Positions 1-6,898 are shown, counted from the first letter of the stretch. The stretch is 10,453 nt of DNA from Acidobacteria bacterium CG_4_9_14_3_um_filter_49_7 (GCA_002789615.1 PFTO01000030.1:1-10453); one strand, 5' to 3'. The notes: a model not told the origin generated them from the sequence alone. Made by a program: numbers and translations.

Positions 1-152
1 ATTTCCAAGGCTTCCCTTTCTCCTGTTGATGCACCGGATGGGACCGCCGCCCGGCCCATAATCCCGGATTCAAGATAAACGTCAACTTCCACGGTGGGGT
101 TTCCCCTGGAATCCAGGATTTCCCGGGCAAAAATATCTTCGATGAATGGCAT
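1..152 (-). CDS. eno: Enolase, N-terminal part (runs off left edge)
   Basis: Reverse-strand reading from the ATG at 152-150 gives 50 codons of an enolase N-terminus, cut by the window edge. Visible hallmarks are ILDSRGNPTVEVDV (residues 12-25) and AAVPSGASTGEREALE (35-50). The second contains the mobile SGAST catalytic loop, whose serine (S42 here) binds the second Mg2+ in characterised enolases. Enolase converts 2-phosphoglycerate to phosphoenolpyruvate in cytosolic glycolysis and gluconeogenesis and is also a common degradosome partner. The start is fixed by a strong Shine-Dalgarno, AAAGGAGGTG, at about 158-167. The two-domain hypothetical gene lies 35 bp upstream on the same strand, so the two are probably co-transcribed. 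Only the first ~12% of the usual ~430 residues is visible, so intactness cannot be judged; the family call itself is secure. Confidence 0.97.
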   Translation of the reverse strand, partial: MPFIEDIFAREILDSRGNPTVEVDVYLESGIMGRAAVPSGASTGEREALE

Positions 153-187
153 TTCAGCACCTCCTTTACTGTCGGGGTGATTATAGG

Positions 188-823
188 TCAGTAGTAAGCA
201 TTAATCAATTGCGTATTTACAATTATGTGATCGTGTAACCGGTACAGATTTTTAGTCGAGGGCACATAACTCATTCTCACATCGCTCAGCACGACAAACT
301 GCCTTCCGGGTGAAAACGTTTTCGGCAGTTCCCGGTTAATGGCTGGAACGCGCACCTTACCAGAACACAGGTAATTATTCATAGTCACCACATTGATATC
401 AAATGAAGTCCCTGTTTTCATAGCCCTTGTCCTTTCATTCTGAACACCCTTGAATTCTGAAAGACTGTGGGCAAAAACCAGTTGCATTGTGTTAACTATG
501 TATATCTTACCTTCCAGGTTGATGGTCTTGGCCAGATTCAGATCTTCATCCAGCATAAAATCAAGGGGGACCTCCCTTCCTTCTTCCACGTCTGAATCAT
601 TCAGGAATTCAAGTTGCTTGGTTCCGTCATCAATTTCCTCATTTGCCTTCTGGAAAATCATTTGCACACCATCTGTGATGGTGATACATTCCGCTTGTCC
701 AAATTTCCTCTTGTTTGTCGCACTGTTCAACAGGTCGATCAGCCTGATTTCTCCAGTGGTTGTCCCTTCCACGTATCCATCTATGATTGACCTATCCAGA
801 AAATAGAGACGTACTCTTTGCAT
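188..823 (-). CDS. Hypothetical protein with two DUF6812-like halves, upstream of eno
   Basis: A 211-residue soluble protein with no signal peptide or membrane segment. It appears to contain two copies of one small beta-rich fold. The N-terminal copy runs from RVRLYFLDRSIIDGYVEG (3-20) through RLIDLLNS (27-34) to KIYIVNTMQLVFA (106-118). The C-terminal copy runs from INVVTMNNYLCSGKVRVP (143-160) through QFVVLSDVRM to HDHIIVNTQLINAYY (197-211). Both share the order beta-strand, basic or polar turn with G.V, a DLLN/SDVR-type turn, then an I.VNT..L..A ending. An acidic linker (about 60-95) separates them. The pattern recalls the small DUF6812 family (x-G-y, RLSDfLN, fl-vN), recognised from memory and not searched. 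The ATG at 823-821 has GAGGTG at 833-828. The function is unknown. Position just before eno suggests shared transcription with a housekeeping gene, not an accessory role. Confidence 0.82.
   Translation of the reverse strand: MQRVRLYFLDRSIIDGYVEGTTTGEIRLIDLLNSATNKRKFGQAECITITDGVQMIFQKANEEIDDGTKQLEFLNDSDVEEGREVPLDFMLDEDLNLAKTINLEGKIYIVNTMQLVFAHSLSEFKGVQNERTRAMKTGTSFDINVVTMNNYLCSGKVRVPAINRELPKTFSPGRQFVVLSDVRMSYVPSTKNLYRLHDHIIVNTQLINAYY
191..400 (-). repeat. C-terminal copy of the duplicated domain (residues 142-211)
   Basis: Second copy of the domain inside the 211-residue protein. It ends HDHIIVNTQLINAYY, matching KIYIVNTMQLVFA at the end of the first copy. The identity is low but the strand and turn order is the same, which suggests an old duplication. 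This copy lacks the clear RLIDLLN turn of the first; LSDVRM occupies that place. Confidence 0.5.
470..817 (-). repeat. N-terminal copy of the duplicated domain (residues 3-118)
   Basis: First copy, with an acidic insertion of roughly 40 residues (rich in D and E, about 60-95) between the ITITDG strand and the closing KIYIVNT strand. It contains the RLIDLLNS motif, the feature most like DUF6812. Confidence 0.5.
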
Positions 824-856
824 ACTTCACCTCGGCTCAATTATTTCTTATACGGA

Positions 857-871
857 ATAATACCATATTAT
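857..871. promoter_or_regulatory. AT-rich perfect dyad ATAATA-CCA-TATTAT
   Basis: A perfect 6-bp inverted repeat with a 3-nt centre in the divergent intergenic region, about 35 bp upstream of the hypothetical gene start. It could be an operator, or simply chance in AT-rich DNA. On the minus strand its half TATTAT resembles a -10 box, but I find no convincing -35 at the right distance. Confidence 0.2.
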
Positions 872-883
872 GGGTTACGAAAA

Positions 884-899
884 GTGAAATTGTTTTCAC
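884..899. promoter_or_regulatory. Candidate operator dyad GTGAAA-N4-TTTCAC
   Basis: A perfect 6-bp inverted repeat with a 4-nt centre (TTGT), between the divergent eno-side and efflux transcription units, 91 bp upstream of the efflux start codon. Its 16-bp size suits a dimeric helix-turn-helix repressor of the kind that often controls efflux operons (TetR or MarR families). No regulator gene lies in this window, so the cognate protein is unknown. It has no following T-run, so it is unlikely to be a terminator. It overlaps a weak candidate -35 box at 890-895. Confidence 0.35.
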
Positions 900-919
900 C
901 TCAAAATCTATGTTAGGAT
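890..919 (+). promoter_or_regulatory. Weak candidate promoter for the efflux operon
   Basis: TTGTTT at 890-895 and TAGGAT at 914-919, with an 18-bp spacer, match the sigma-70 boxes at 3/6 and 4/6. The placement, about 70 bp upstream of the chosen start and overlapping the GTGAAA dyad, would let a bound repressor block the -35 region. The boxes are poor, and other pairs in this AT-rich stretch are nearly as good. Confidence 0.2.
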
Positions 920-977
920 TGTATGTAACTTATTAGCCAAATTTGTATCAAAACTATGAAACATGACTGCAGACTAT

Positions 978-983
978 GGAGGG
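978..983 (+). promoter_or_regulatory. Shine-Dalgarno GGAGGG that decides the efflux channel start
   Basis: GGAGGG lies 6 nt before the ATG at 990. The in-frame upstream ATG at 963 has no such site (its leader is AT-rich), and starting there would put nine extra residues, including acidic D4, before the signal peptide. The ATG at 990 is therefore preferred. Confidence 0.8.
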
Positions 984-989
984 TTGTGT

Positions 990-2339
990 ATGCAAATGAG
1001 AGTTAAACTTTTTCTTTTCATGACAATTGGATTTGGGATATTTGCGAATGCATTCGCAACGTCTCCAATGAAAACAAGCCAGAAGCTGACACTCAAACAG
1101 GCAATTAGAACTGCCTTTGAAAGCAGTCCCTATCTCAAGGCGATTCAATCCGAACGGGATACGGGCCAAACATATCAGGATGAAGCAAAGGGGTATCGCC
1201 TGCCCCAGGTAGATGTCAGTGAAATATACATTCGAACCAATTCTCCAGCGGATGTTTTTGGCCTGCAGCTCAGTCAGGAAAAATTCTCAATGGAAGATTT
1301 TGCCATGACAGATGCCAACCACCCATCCCCCATTAACGATTATGTCACTCAGCTACAGATTTCGCAGCCTCTCTACATGGGTGGGGAGATTAAACACGGT
1401 ATTCTTGCCGGTGAAAAAATGGCGGCAGCATCAGAAAAAAAACTGGATCGGGCCCGCCAGGATGTTTCATTTCAAACTACGAGGGCCTATCTGAATGTTC
1501 TTCTGGCGGAACGGTATGTGGAACTCATGGATTCTGTTGTATCTACAGTTCAGAAACACGTGGAGTCTGCACAGGCCTATTTTGACACCGGTTTCATAAT
1601 GGAAGCGGATCTTTTGCAAGCGAAAGTGTTTCTGGGTCAGATGCAACAGCATCAAATTAAAGCGCAAAACAATGTTCGCCTTGCTATGGCCTTCCTTTCC
1701 AATGTGATGGGTACAGACCAAAAGCAGGAATACAAGCTCACAGACGTTTTCACTTATCAACCACAATCCTATGACCTTAAACTGCTCGTTCAATCGGGTC
1801 TAGAAAGTCGCCCGGATCTTGAAGAAATGCGCTTGAAAGTAGAAGCAGCGAAACAGAAGATCGGAGTTGAAAAGGCGGGATACAAACCCAAAGTTTTCCT
1901 TGTTGGTCAGTTAAACTATCACGATTCCAATTTTGGCGGATTTGAGGGAGATTCTTACAAGGTCATGGCAGTGGCAAAATACAATCTCTTTAACGGGAAA
2001 CGTACCCGGGCAAAAGTAAACCGGGCAAAATCCCAATATGAGTCCTACAACAATTATCTGACCCAGATGGAGAACGGTATTCAGCTTCAGATCAAGCAGG
2101 CATTATTTCGACTCCAGGAAGCTGAACAACGATACAAAGTGGCCAAACTCTCATATAAACAAGCAAAGGAAAATGTAATACTGAGAGAGGAACGATACAA
2201 GAAAGGTGTTGAGAAAACAACAGACTTGCTCGACGCCGACACAGCATTACAGCAGGCAGCGACAAACAAACTTCATGCACTTTTTGATTATTTGAAAGCA
2301 GAAAAGAACCTTAACTATATGATTGGCAAGGACCAGTAA
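990..2339 (+). CDS. TolC-family outer-membrane efflux channel (OMF)
   Basis: A 449-residue outer-membrane factor of a tripartite efflux pump. It forms a trimeric beta-barrel and alpha-helical periplasmic tunnel through which the RND pump expels its substrate. From the ATG at 990 the N-terminus is an ideal Sec signal: basic MQMRVK, a hydrophobic LFLFMTIGFGIFA core and likely cleavage after ANAFA. The mature part begins LTLKQAIRTAFESSPYL, the usual start of an OEP repeat, and shows long heptad-like helices. The second repeat begins near LKLLVQSGLESRPDLEEMR and ends with TTDLLDADTALQQAATNKL and AEKNLNYMIG, the standard TolC-family close. Length is normal for the family. It is first in the operon; the adaptor gene starts 9 bp after its stop. 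Family is certain; the substrate cannot be read from this protein. Confidence 0.94.
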   Translation: MQMRVKLFLFMTIGFGIFANAFATSPMKTSQKLTLKQAIRTAFESSPYLKAIQSERDTGQTYQDEAKGYRLPQVDVSEIYIRTNSPADVFGLQLSQEKFSMEDFAMTDANHPSPINDYVTQLQISQPLYMGGEIKHGILAGEKMAAASEKKLDRARQDVSFQTTRAYLNVLLAERYVELMDSVVSTVQKHVESAQAYFDTGFIMEADLLQAKVFLGQMQQHQIKAQNNVRLAMAFLSNVMGTDQKQEYKLTDVFTYQPQSYDLKLLVQSGLESRPDLEEMRLKVEAAKQKIGVEKAGYKPKVFLVGQLNYHDSNFGGFEGDSYKVMAVAKYNLFNGKRTRAKVNRAKSQYESYNNYLTQMENGIQLQIKQALFRLQEAEQRYKVAKLSYKQAKENVILREERYKKGVEKTTDLLDADTALQQAATNKLHALFDYLKAEKNLNYMIGKDQ

Positions 2340-2348
2340 GGGGGGACC

Positions 2349-3410
2349 ATGAAACGGATATTACTCATAGCCACAATTGCCACGGCTCTTATAAGTTCAA
2401 ATTGTTCCCATAACGAGATGGGGAAAATGAAACAATTGGCTCCGGTTAAGACCCGTATCCAGATCGTAAAAACAGAGGTTTTGCCGGAACCTGTTTCAGG
2501 CCCTGGACAGATCACTTCCACCACCGATGCTTATATCTCTGCAAAATCTATGGGGACTGTAATCGCGATTAGGGCCAAGGCGGGAGATATGGTTAAGAAG
2601 GGCCAGTCTCTGCTTGAAATCGACAGTTCCGATATTCATTCAAAACTTCAACAGGCAAAAGGCGCACTGGCCCAGGCAAAAGCGGCGTTCACCATCGCAG
2701 ACAGCAACTACAAACGCTTTCAGGAGTTGTACAACCGCAAAGCAGCTTCAAAAGTGGAATTGGAACAGATGGAATATCAGTTCAATTCGGCAAAGGGAGC
2801 TGTCCAGATGGCAACTGGAGCAGTGGAGGAAGCAAATGCATACCTGAAATATGCGTCTGTCCGTGCGCCCTTTAATGCCGTTATTGTCGAGAGAATGGTC
2901 AATGTTGGAGATTTTGCCGCCCCCGGTCGCCCGCTCTTCCGCATTATAGACCCAGCCAATATGCAATTCGAATGCCGGGTAAGTGAATCAGACGCAAAAT
3001 ATGTCAAAAAAAATGGAGTGGTTCCGGTAACCCTGGACAATTTTGATGGAGAGCTCACCGGCACAATCGCAGAAATTGGTGGCGGTTCCGATTTTATGAC
3101 CCACACAGTTGCTGTTCATATCAATCTTAATAAGACAAAGGGCTTACGTGCCGGCATGTATGGACAGGCCTCCTTTCCTGGTGTGCAGAAAACACGCATC
3201 CTCATTTCTGAAAACTGGATTGCAAGAAGGGGCGAGCTGAGTGTTGTTTTTACTCAGGGTCCGAAAGGGTTTGCCCGGATGCGCATCATCCAGACCGGCA
3301 AGAAGTTTGGTGACAAGGTTGAGGTTACTTCAGGGCTTTCCGGAGGAGAAAGAATTGCAACAACATCTGTGGACAAACTCTCCGACGGTCTGAAGCTGGA
3401 GACAAACTGA
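2349..3410 (+). CDS. RND efflux periplasmic adaptor (membrane-fusion protein), probable lipoprotein
   Basis: A 353-residue HlyD/AcrA-type adaptor linking the inner-membrane RND pump to the TolC-like channel. The N-terminus MKRILLIATIATALISSNCS looks like a lipoprotein signal with Cys19 as the lipidated residue, though Asn at -1 and Ser at -3 make a non-classical lipobox. Domains in order: first half of the barrel-sandwich (lipoyl-like) hybrid (about 60-95, with AKAGDMVKKGQSLLEID); an alpha-helical hairpin rich in Ala, Gln and Lys (about 96-165); the returning lipoyl half (YLKYASVRAPFNAVIVERMVN and VGDFAAPGRPLFRI); a beta-barrel (about 205-275, ending LRAGMYGQA); and a C-terminal membrane-proximal domain with VTSGLSGGERI. 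A G-rich leader (six Gs at 2340-2345, AGG at 2339-2341) precedes the ATG. Its TGA overlaps the pump ATG by one base (TGATG), implying translational coupling. Confidence 0.95.
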   Translation: MKRILLIATIATALISSNCSHNEMGKMKQLAPVKTRIQIVKTEVLPEPVSGPGQITSTTDAYISAKSMGTVIAIRAKAGDMVKKGQSLLEIDSSDIHSKLQQAKGALAQAKAAFTIADSNYKRFQELYNRKAASKVELEQMEYQFNSAKGAVQMATGAVEEANAYLKYASVRAPFNAVIVERMVNVGDFAAPGRPLFRIIDPANMQFECRVSESDAKYVKKNGVVPVTLDNFDGELTGTIAEIGGGSDFMTHTVAVHINLNKTKGLRAGMYGQASFPGVQKTRILISENWIARRGELSVVFTQGPKGFARMRIIQTGKKFGDKVEVTSGLSGGERIATTSVDKLSDGLKLETN

Positions 3411-6400
3411 TGCGTGAGGAAAAACTCGGTCTGTCCGGATCCATTGCCCATTACTTTATCAGCTCTAAGTTGACACCACTGCTTCTGGTGTTTTCACTCC
3501 TGCTGGGCCTTTTTGCCGTTCTCATAACCCCACGGGAAGAAGAACCGCAGATCGTGGTTCCAATGATTGATGTGATGGTTCAATATCCCGGGGCGGACCC
3601 TGCTCAGGTAGAATCCAAAGTGACGGAACCTGTGGAACGCCTCATGTGGAACATTCCAGGCGTGGAATACGTGTACAGCACCTCCGGTTCCAGTTTTTCA
3701 CTTGTCACAGTCCGGTTTTATGTGGGACAGGACGCAGAAGACAGCCTGGTAAAAGTTTTGGATAAGCTTCAATCCAACTATGACTCAATACCCACAGGGA
3801 TTTCCTTTCCTCTGATACGTCAGAAATCAATTGATGATGTGCCCCAGGCTGCAGTCACACTTTACAGTGATAATTACAGTGCCTATGATCTCCGTAGAAT
3901 TGGTGTGGAACTTGCCAACAAAATCAACCGTATTCGGAACATCTCAACAATAAAGGTTATTGGCGGAGAACCCAGGACACTCCAGGTTATTCCTGATACG
4001 GTCAAGATGAAAATGAAGAACATTTCCCCACTCCAGATTGCCGATATGTTGATGAAACGGCACTGGCAATTACCCGCCGGTCAGTTTCAGAACTCAAATC
4101 AATCCTATGTTGTTCAAGCTGGACAATTTCTGCGTTCCGTCAATGATCTTGAAAATCTTGTAGTTGGCGTATACATGCATAAACCTGTTTTCCTTAAAGA
4201 TGTGGCAAAGGTCAAGGACGGAGCGACGGACCCGACAAATTATGTATTTTGGGGAGCAGGTCCCAGTGCATTAAAGAAGGGAATTGATGATTATAAGACC
4301 TATCTTTCCCCGGCAGTCACAATTTCAATTGCAAAAAGAAAAGGCAGCAACTCCGTGGACATCGTATCAGCGGTGAAACAGATGGTTAATGAATCTAAAG
4401 GCTATATTATTCCCGCAGACGTACACACCGCCATCACCCGCGACTATGGAGAGACCGCGCAGGATAAATCCAATGAATTGATTCTCCATATACTCATTGC
4501 AACTGTTGCTGTTACCATTTTTATCGGATTTGCACTGGGGATTAAAGAAGCTATTACGCTTTTCATTGCGGTTCCCGTCACCCTGGCATTGACATTGTTT
4601 GCAAGCTATTTCTTCGGGTATACCCTTAACCGGGTTTCGCTGTTTGCACTAATTTTCGCCATCGGAATCCTGGTCGATGACGCAATCGTCGTTGTGGAAA
4701 ACATCCATCGTCATTTTGTTCTTCATCATGGTGAGGGAAAGTTACTGCAAATTGCTGCAAAAGCTGTTGATGAGGTTGGCAATCCGACTATTCTGGCAAC
4801 CTTCACGGTGATTGCAGCGCTCATGCCCCTTGCCTTCGTCTCTGGAATGATGGGCCCCTATATGCGGCCGATCCCGATAAACGCGTCCGCCGCCATGCTC
4901 TTCTCGCTCTTTGTCGCATTTACCATAACACCCTGGCTGGCTTACCATCTTCTGAAGCATGAAAAGCACGAAAAGCATGAGGCTGATGACCTGGACGAAG
5001 GAGAGACAAGCGGCTGGATGTACAGAAAATATAAGAAGTTCATGGGAATTCTCATTGAAAAACCGACCCACAGGTGGGCATTTCTGGGCCTGGTCGTATT
5101 CCTTCTTCTGGGGTCGATTGAACTCTTTATGACCAAACATGCCATTGTAAAAATGTTGCCATACGATAACAAAGCTGAAATGCAGGTGATAATTGATATG
5201 CCTGAAAGTTCTACTCTGGAGCAAACCACGGCAACGGCAAGGGATATTTCTGAATATCTGCGAACTGTGCCTGAAGTGAGTGATTTTCAAATCTATTCCG
5301 GCACATCTGCGCCGTTCAACTTCAACGGGCTGGTGCGGCACTATTTTATGCGTCGGGGCGAGAACGTTGCAGATATTCAGGTAAATTTTGTGCCCAAGCA
5401 CGCCAGGCATCGCAAAAGCCATGAGCTTGCCAAAGTAATGCGACCCTTTATTCTGGAGATCGGCAGAAAACATAACGCAAACGTCAAGGTCACGGAAATT
5501 CCTCCCGGTCCACCGGTGCTATCCACTCTGCTCGCTGAAATCTACGGACCCAACTACAAACGTCAGATTGAGATTGCAGATCAGATCAAACATATCTTCA
5601 AAACAACTGAAGGGGTGACAGATGTGGACTGGTTTGTACAGGATAACCAGGAAAAACTTTCCCTTGTACCAGACTCAGTCAAAGCCGCTGCCCACGGAAT
5701 TTCGGTTGAACAGATTACAAAAACCATCGCAATTGTTGAATATGGCATGCACATAGGATTGGCGGAACTGCCCCACGAAAGGGAAGATGTGTGCATAGAT
5801 CTCAGGCTTTCTCAGGTAGAACGTTCCTCATTGAGGGATCTTAAGAATGTGTATGTCCATGCGGTTAACGGGCAAATGGTGCCTCTTTCGGAATTGGTCA
5901 AGGTGAAGCGAACCTTGGACCCGCAATGGATTTATCACAAGAACCTTCTACCCGTTGTATACGTTACCGGAGAAGTCTCTGGAAGAGAAGAAAGCCCCAT
6001 TTATGCCATTTTGAAAATGAAGAAGAAAATTGCGCAATTAAAATTGCCGGAAGGCTACGGCCTGAACCAGCGATTCGCAGACGAACCCTTTATCGATAAA
6101 GACTATCAGATGAAATGGGACGGTGAATGGCAAATTACCTATGAAGTATTCAGAGACATGGGGATCGCGTTTGTGGCAGTAATGATTCTCATATATTTTC
6201 TGGTTGTAGGCTGGTTTCGCTCATTCCTGACACCTCTCGTTATTATGGCTCCCATACCATTGACCCTTGTCGGGATTGTTCCGGGCCACTGGTTAACCCA
6301 CACCTTCTTTACGGCCACTTCTATGATCGGTTTTATTGCATTGTCGGGAATCATAGTTCGAAACTCCATTCTCCTGGTCGATTTCACGGAAATTCGACTG

Positions 6401-6658
6401 ATTGAAGGAGCTTCCCTGAAAAATGCGGTTATTGAAGCCGGCATTATCCGGTTCCGACCCATTGTCCTGACCGCTGCCGCCTTAATTGTGGATGGTTTTG
6501 TGATTATTATGGACCCCATATTTGAGGGCCTTGCCGTCTCGCTGATTTTCGGCGTTATTTTGTCCACGATTTTGACGCTCTTTGTGATTCCATTACTCTA
6601 TTTTATGTTCCACAAAAGCCACGTTGAACAAATTATTGAAAACAGGAGGAAAAACTAA
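3410..6658 (+). CDS. RND efflux pump, inner-membrane permease (AcrB/HAE-like)
   Basis: A 1082-residue proton-driven RND transporter, slightly longer than the ~1040-1050 usual for AcrB. It has the duplicated RND layout: TM1 (about 21-40, LTPLLLVFSLLLGLFAVLI), a large periplasmic porter and docking loop, TM2-6 (about 357-512), a cytoplasmic linker, TM7 (about 548-568), a second periplasmic loop, and TM8-12 (about 915-1070). TM4 carries GILVDDAIVVVENIH with D423 and D424, equivalent to the AcrB proton-relay aspartates, which separates it from metal-exporting CusA types. In TM10 the usual lysine is replaced by arginine (R984, in GIIVRNSILLVDF). The linker holds a KHEKHEKHE triplet repeat (516-524). 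GGAG at 3398-3401 serves as Shine-Dalgarno inside the adaptor's 3' end. The substrate class (drugs, lipids, solvents) cannot be told from sequence. Confidence 0.96.
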   Translation: MREEKLGLSGSIAHYFISSKLTPLLLVFSLLLGLFAVLITPREEEPQIVVPMIDVMVQYPGADPAQVESKVTEPVERLMWNIPGVEYVYSTSGSSFSLVTVRFYVGQDAEDSLVKVLDKLQSNYDSIPTGISFPLIRQKSIDDVPQAAVTLYSDNYSAYDLRRIGVELANKINRIRNISTIKVIGGEPRTLQVIPDTVKMKMKNISPLQIADMLMKRHWQLPAGQFQNSNQSYVVQAGQFLRSVNDLENLVVGVYMHKPVFLKDVAKVKDGATDPTNYVFWGAGPSALKKGIDDYKTYLSPAVTISIAKRKGSNSVDIVSAVKQMVNESKGYIIPADVHTAITRDYGETAQDKSNELILHILIATVAVTIFIGFALGIKEAITLFIAVPVTLALTLFASYFFGYTLNRVSLFALIFAIGILVDDAIVVVENIHRHFVLHHGEGKLLQIAAKAVDEVGNPTILATFTVIAALMPLAFVSGMMGPYMRPIPINASAAMLFSLFVAFTITPWLAYHLLKHEKHEKHEADDLDEGETSGWMYRKYKKFMGILIEKPTHRWAFLGLVVFLLLGSIELFMTKHAIVKMLPYDNKAEMQVIIDMPESSTLEQTTATARDISEYLRTVPEVSDFQIYSGTSAPFNFNGLVRHYFMRRGENVADIQVNFVPKHARHRKSHELAKVMRPFILEIGRKHNANVKVTEIPPGPPVLSTLLAEIYGPNYKRQIEIADQIKHIFKTTEGVTDVDWFVQDNQEKLSLVPDSVKAAAHGISVEQITKTIAIVEYGMHIGLAELPHEREDVCIDLRLSQVERSSLRDLKNVYVHAVNGQMVPLSELVKVKRTLDPQWIYHKNLLPVVYVTGEVSGREESPIYAILKMKKKIAQLKLPEGYGLNQRFADEPFIDKDYQMKWDGEWQITYEVFRDMGIAFVAVMILIYFLVVGWFRSFLTPLVIMAPIPLTLVGIVPGHWLTHTFFTATSMIGFIALSGIIVRNSILLVDFTEIRLIEGASLKNAVIEAGIIRFRPIVLTAAALIVDGFVIIMDPIFEGLAVSLIFGVILSTILTLFVIPLLYFMFHKSHVEQIIENRRKN
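4955..4981 (+). repeat. Three 9-bp tandem units encoding KHE-KHE-KHE in the pump
   Basis: Three in-frame copies of AAGCAYGAR at 4955-4963, 4964-4972 and 4973-4981. They encode residues 516-524 in the cytoplasmic linker after TM6, followed by an acidic stretch (ADDLDEGE). This looks like a microsatellite-like expansion in a tolerant loop. A histidine-rich patch could bind metal, but nothing else supports that. Confidence 0.75.
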
Positions 6659-6659
6659 T

Positions 6660-6848
6660 ATGACTGTAAACCAGGGACTCCGTGCACTTGCAGGCATTGT
6701 CATAATGGCATCCGCTATACTTGCATACTTTATTAGCCCTTACTGGCTTATTTTGAATGGATTTGTGGGGTTGAACCTGCTTCAATCCGCCTTTACCGAC
6801 TGGTGTCCCGCCATGGTAATGTTCAGAAAAATGGGATTGAAAGAGTAA
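6660..6848 (+). CDS. YgaP-like (DUF2892) small membrane protein, last gene of efflux operon
   Basis: A 62-residue protein with two predicted membrane helices (about 6-24, LRALAGIVIMASAILAYF; about 27-44, PYWLILNGFVGLNLLQSA) and the closing signature TDWCPAMVMFRKMGL with Cys49-Pro50. This is typical of the YgaP-like transmembrane family (DUF2892), where the same module can follow a rhodanese domain; here it stands alone. The start at 6660 is set by AGGAGG at 6644-6649, one base after the pump's TAA. An in-frame ATG at 6624 lies inside the pump gene and would add a polar 12-residue extension, so it is rejected. Being the fourth gene of a tightly spaced operon suggests a link with the pump, but its role is unknown: it may be an accessory membrane subunit or a bystander. 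Confidence 0.88.
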   Translation: MTVNQGLRALAGIVIMASAILAYFISPYWLILNGFVGLNLLQSAFTDWCPAMVMFRKMGLKE

Positions 6849-6867
6849 CCTATTCTTGAAATGGTGA

Positions 6868-6896
6868 AAGGGGGCAGAATCGCCCCCCTTTTTTTT
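6868..6896 (+). terminator. Rho-independent terminator of the efflux operon
   Basis: GGGGGC (6870-6875) pairs with GCCCCC (6882-6887) around a 6-nt loop AGAATC, followed by a run of eight T (6889-6896). It lies 20 bp after the last stop codon and only 3 bp before the 3' end of the convergent protease gene. On the minus strand the hairpin is followed by only TTT, so it should work mainly for the plus-strand operon, with perhaps weak action on the converging transcript. Confidence 0.88.
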
Positions 6897-6898
6897 AT

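Noticed and set aside
450..806. Plus-strand frame of 118 codons opposite the hypothetical gene
   Set aside because: The translation is Ser-rich and low in complexity. The minus-strand frame has a Shine-Dalgarno, even composition and internal repeats.
963..989. Upstream in-frame ATG for the TolC-like gene
   Set aside because: It has no Shine-Dalgarno and would place MTADYGGLC before an otherwise perfect signal peptide. The ATG at 990 has GGAGGG at the right distance.
4955..4981. Short tandem repeat considered as CRISPR or a mobile-element scar
   Set aside because: The units are 9 bp, contiguous, in frame and inside a coding sequence, with no spacers or target-site duplication.
4742..5473. 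Long open frame (243 codons) on the minus strand inside the RND pump
   Set aside because: It is fully antisense to a clear RND gene. Its translation is rich in Cys, His and Arg, has no domain signature, and shows no start context.
990..6848. Metal-efflux (CusCBA/CzcCBA) identity for the RND operon
   Set aside because: The pump has the DD pair and VENIH-type TM4 of proton-driven HAE-like transporters. The adaptor lacks an obvious metal-binding His- or Met-rich N-terminal segment, so I assign no metal substrate.
6882..6898. Hairpin at the operon end as an efficient bidirectional terminator
   Set aside because: On the minus strand only three T residues follow the stem, so strong termination of the protease transcript there is doubtful.
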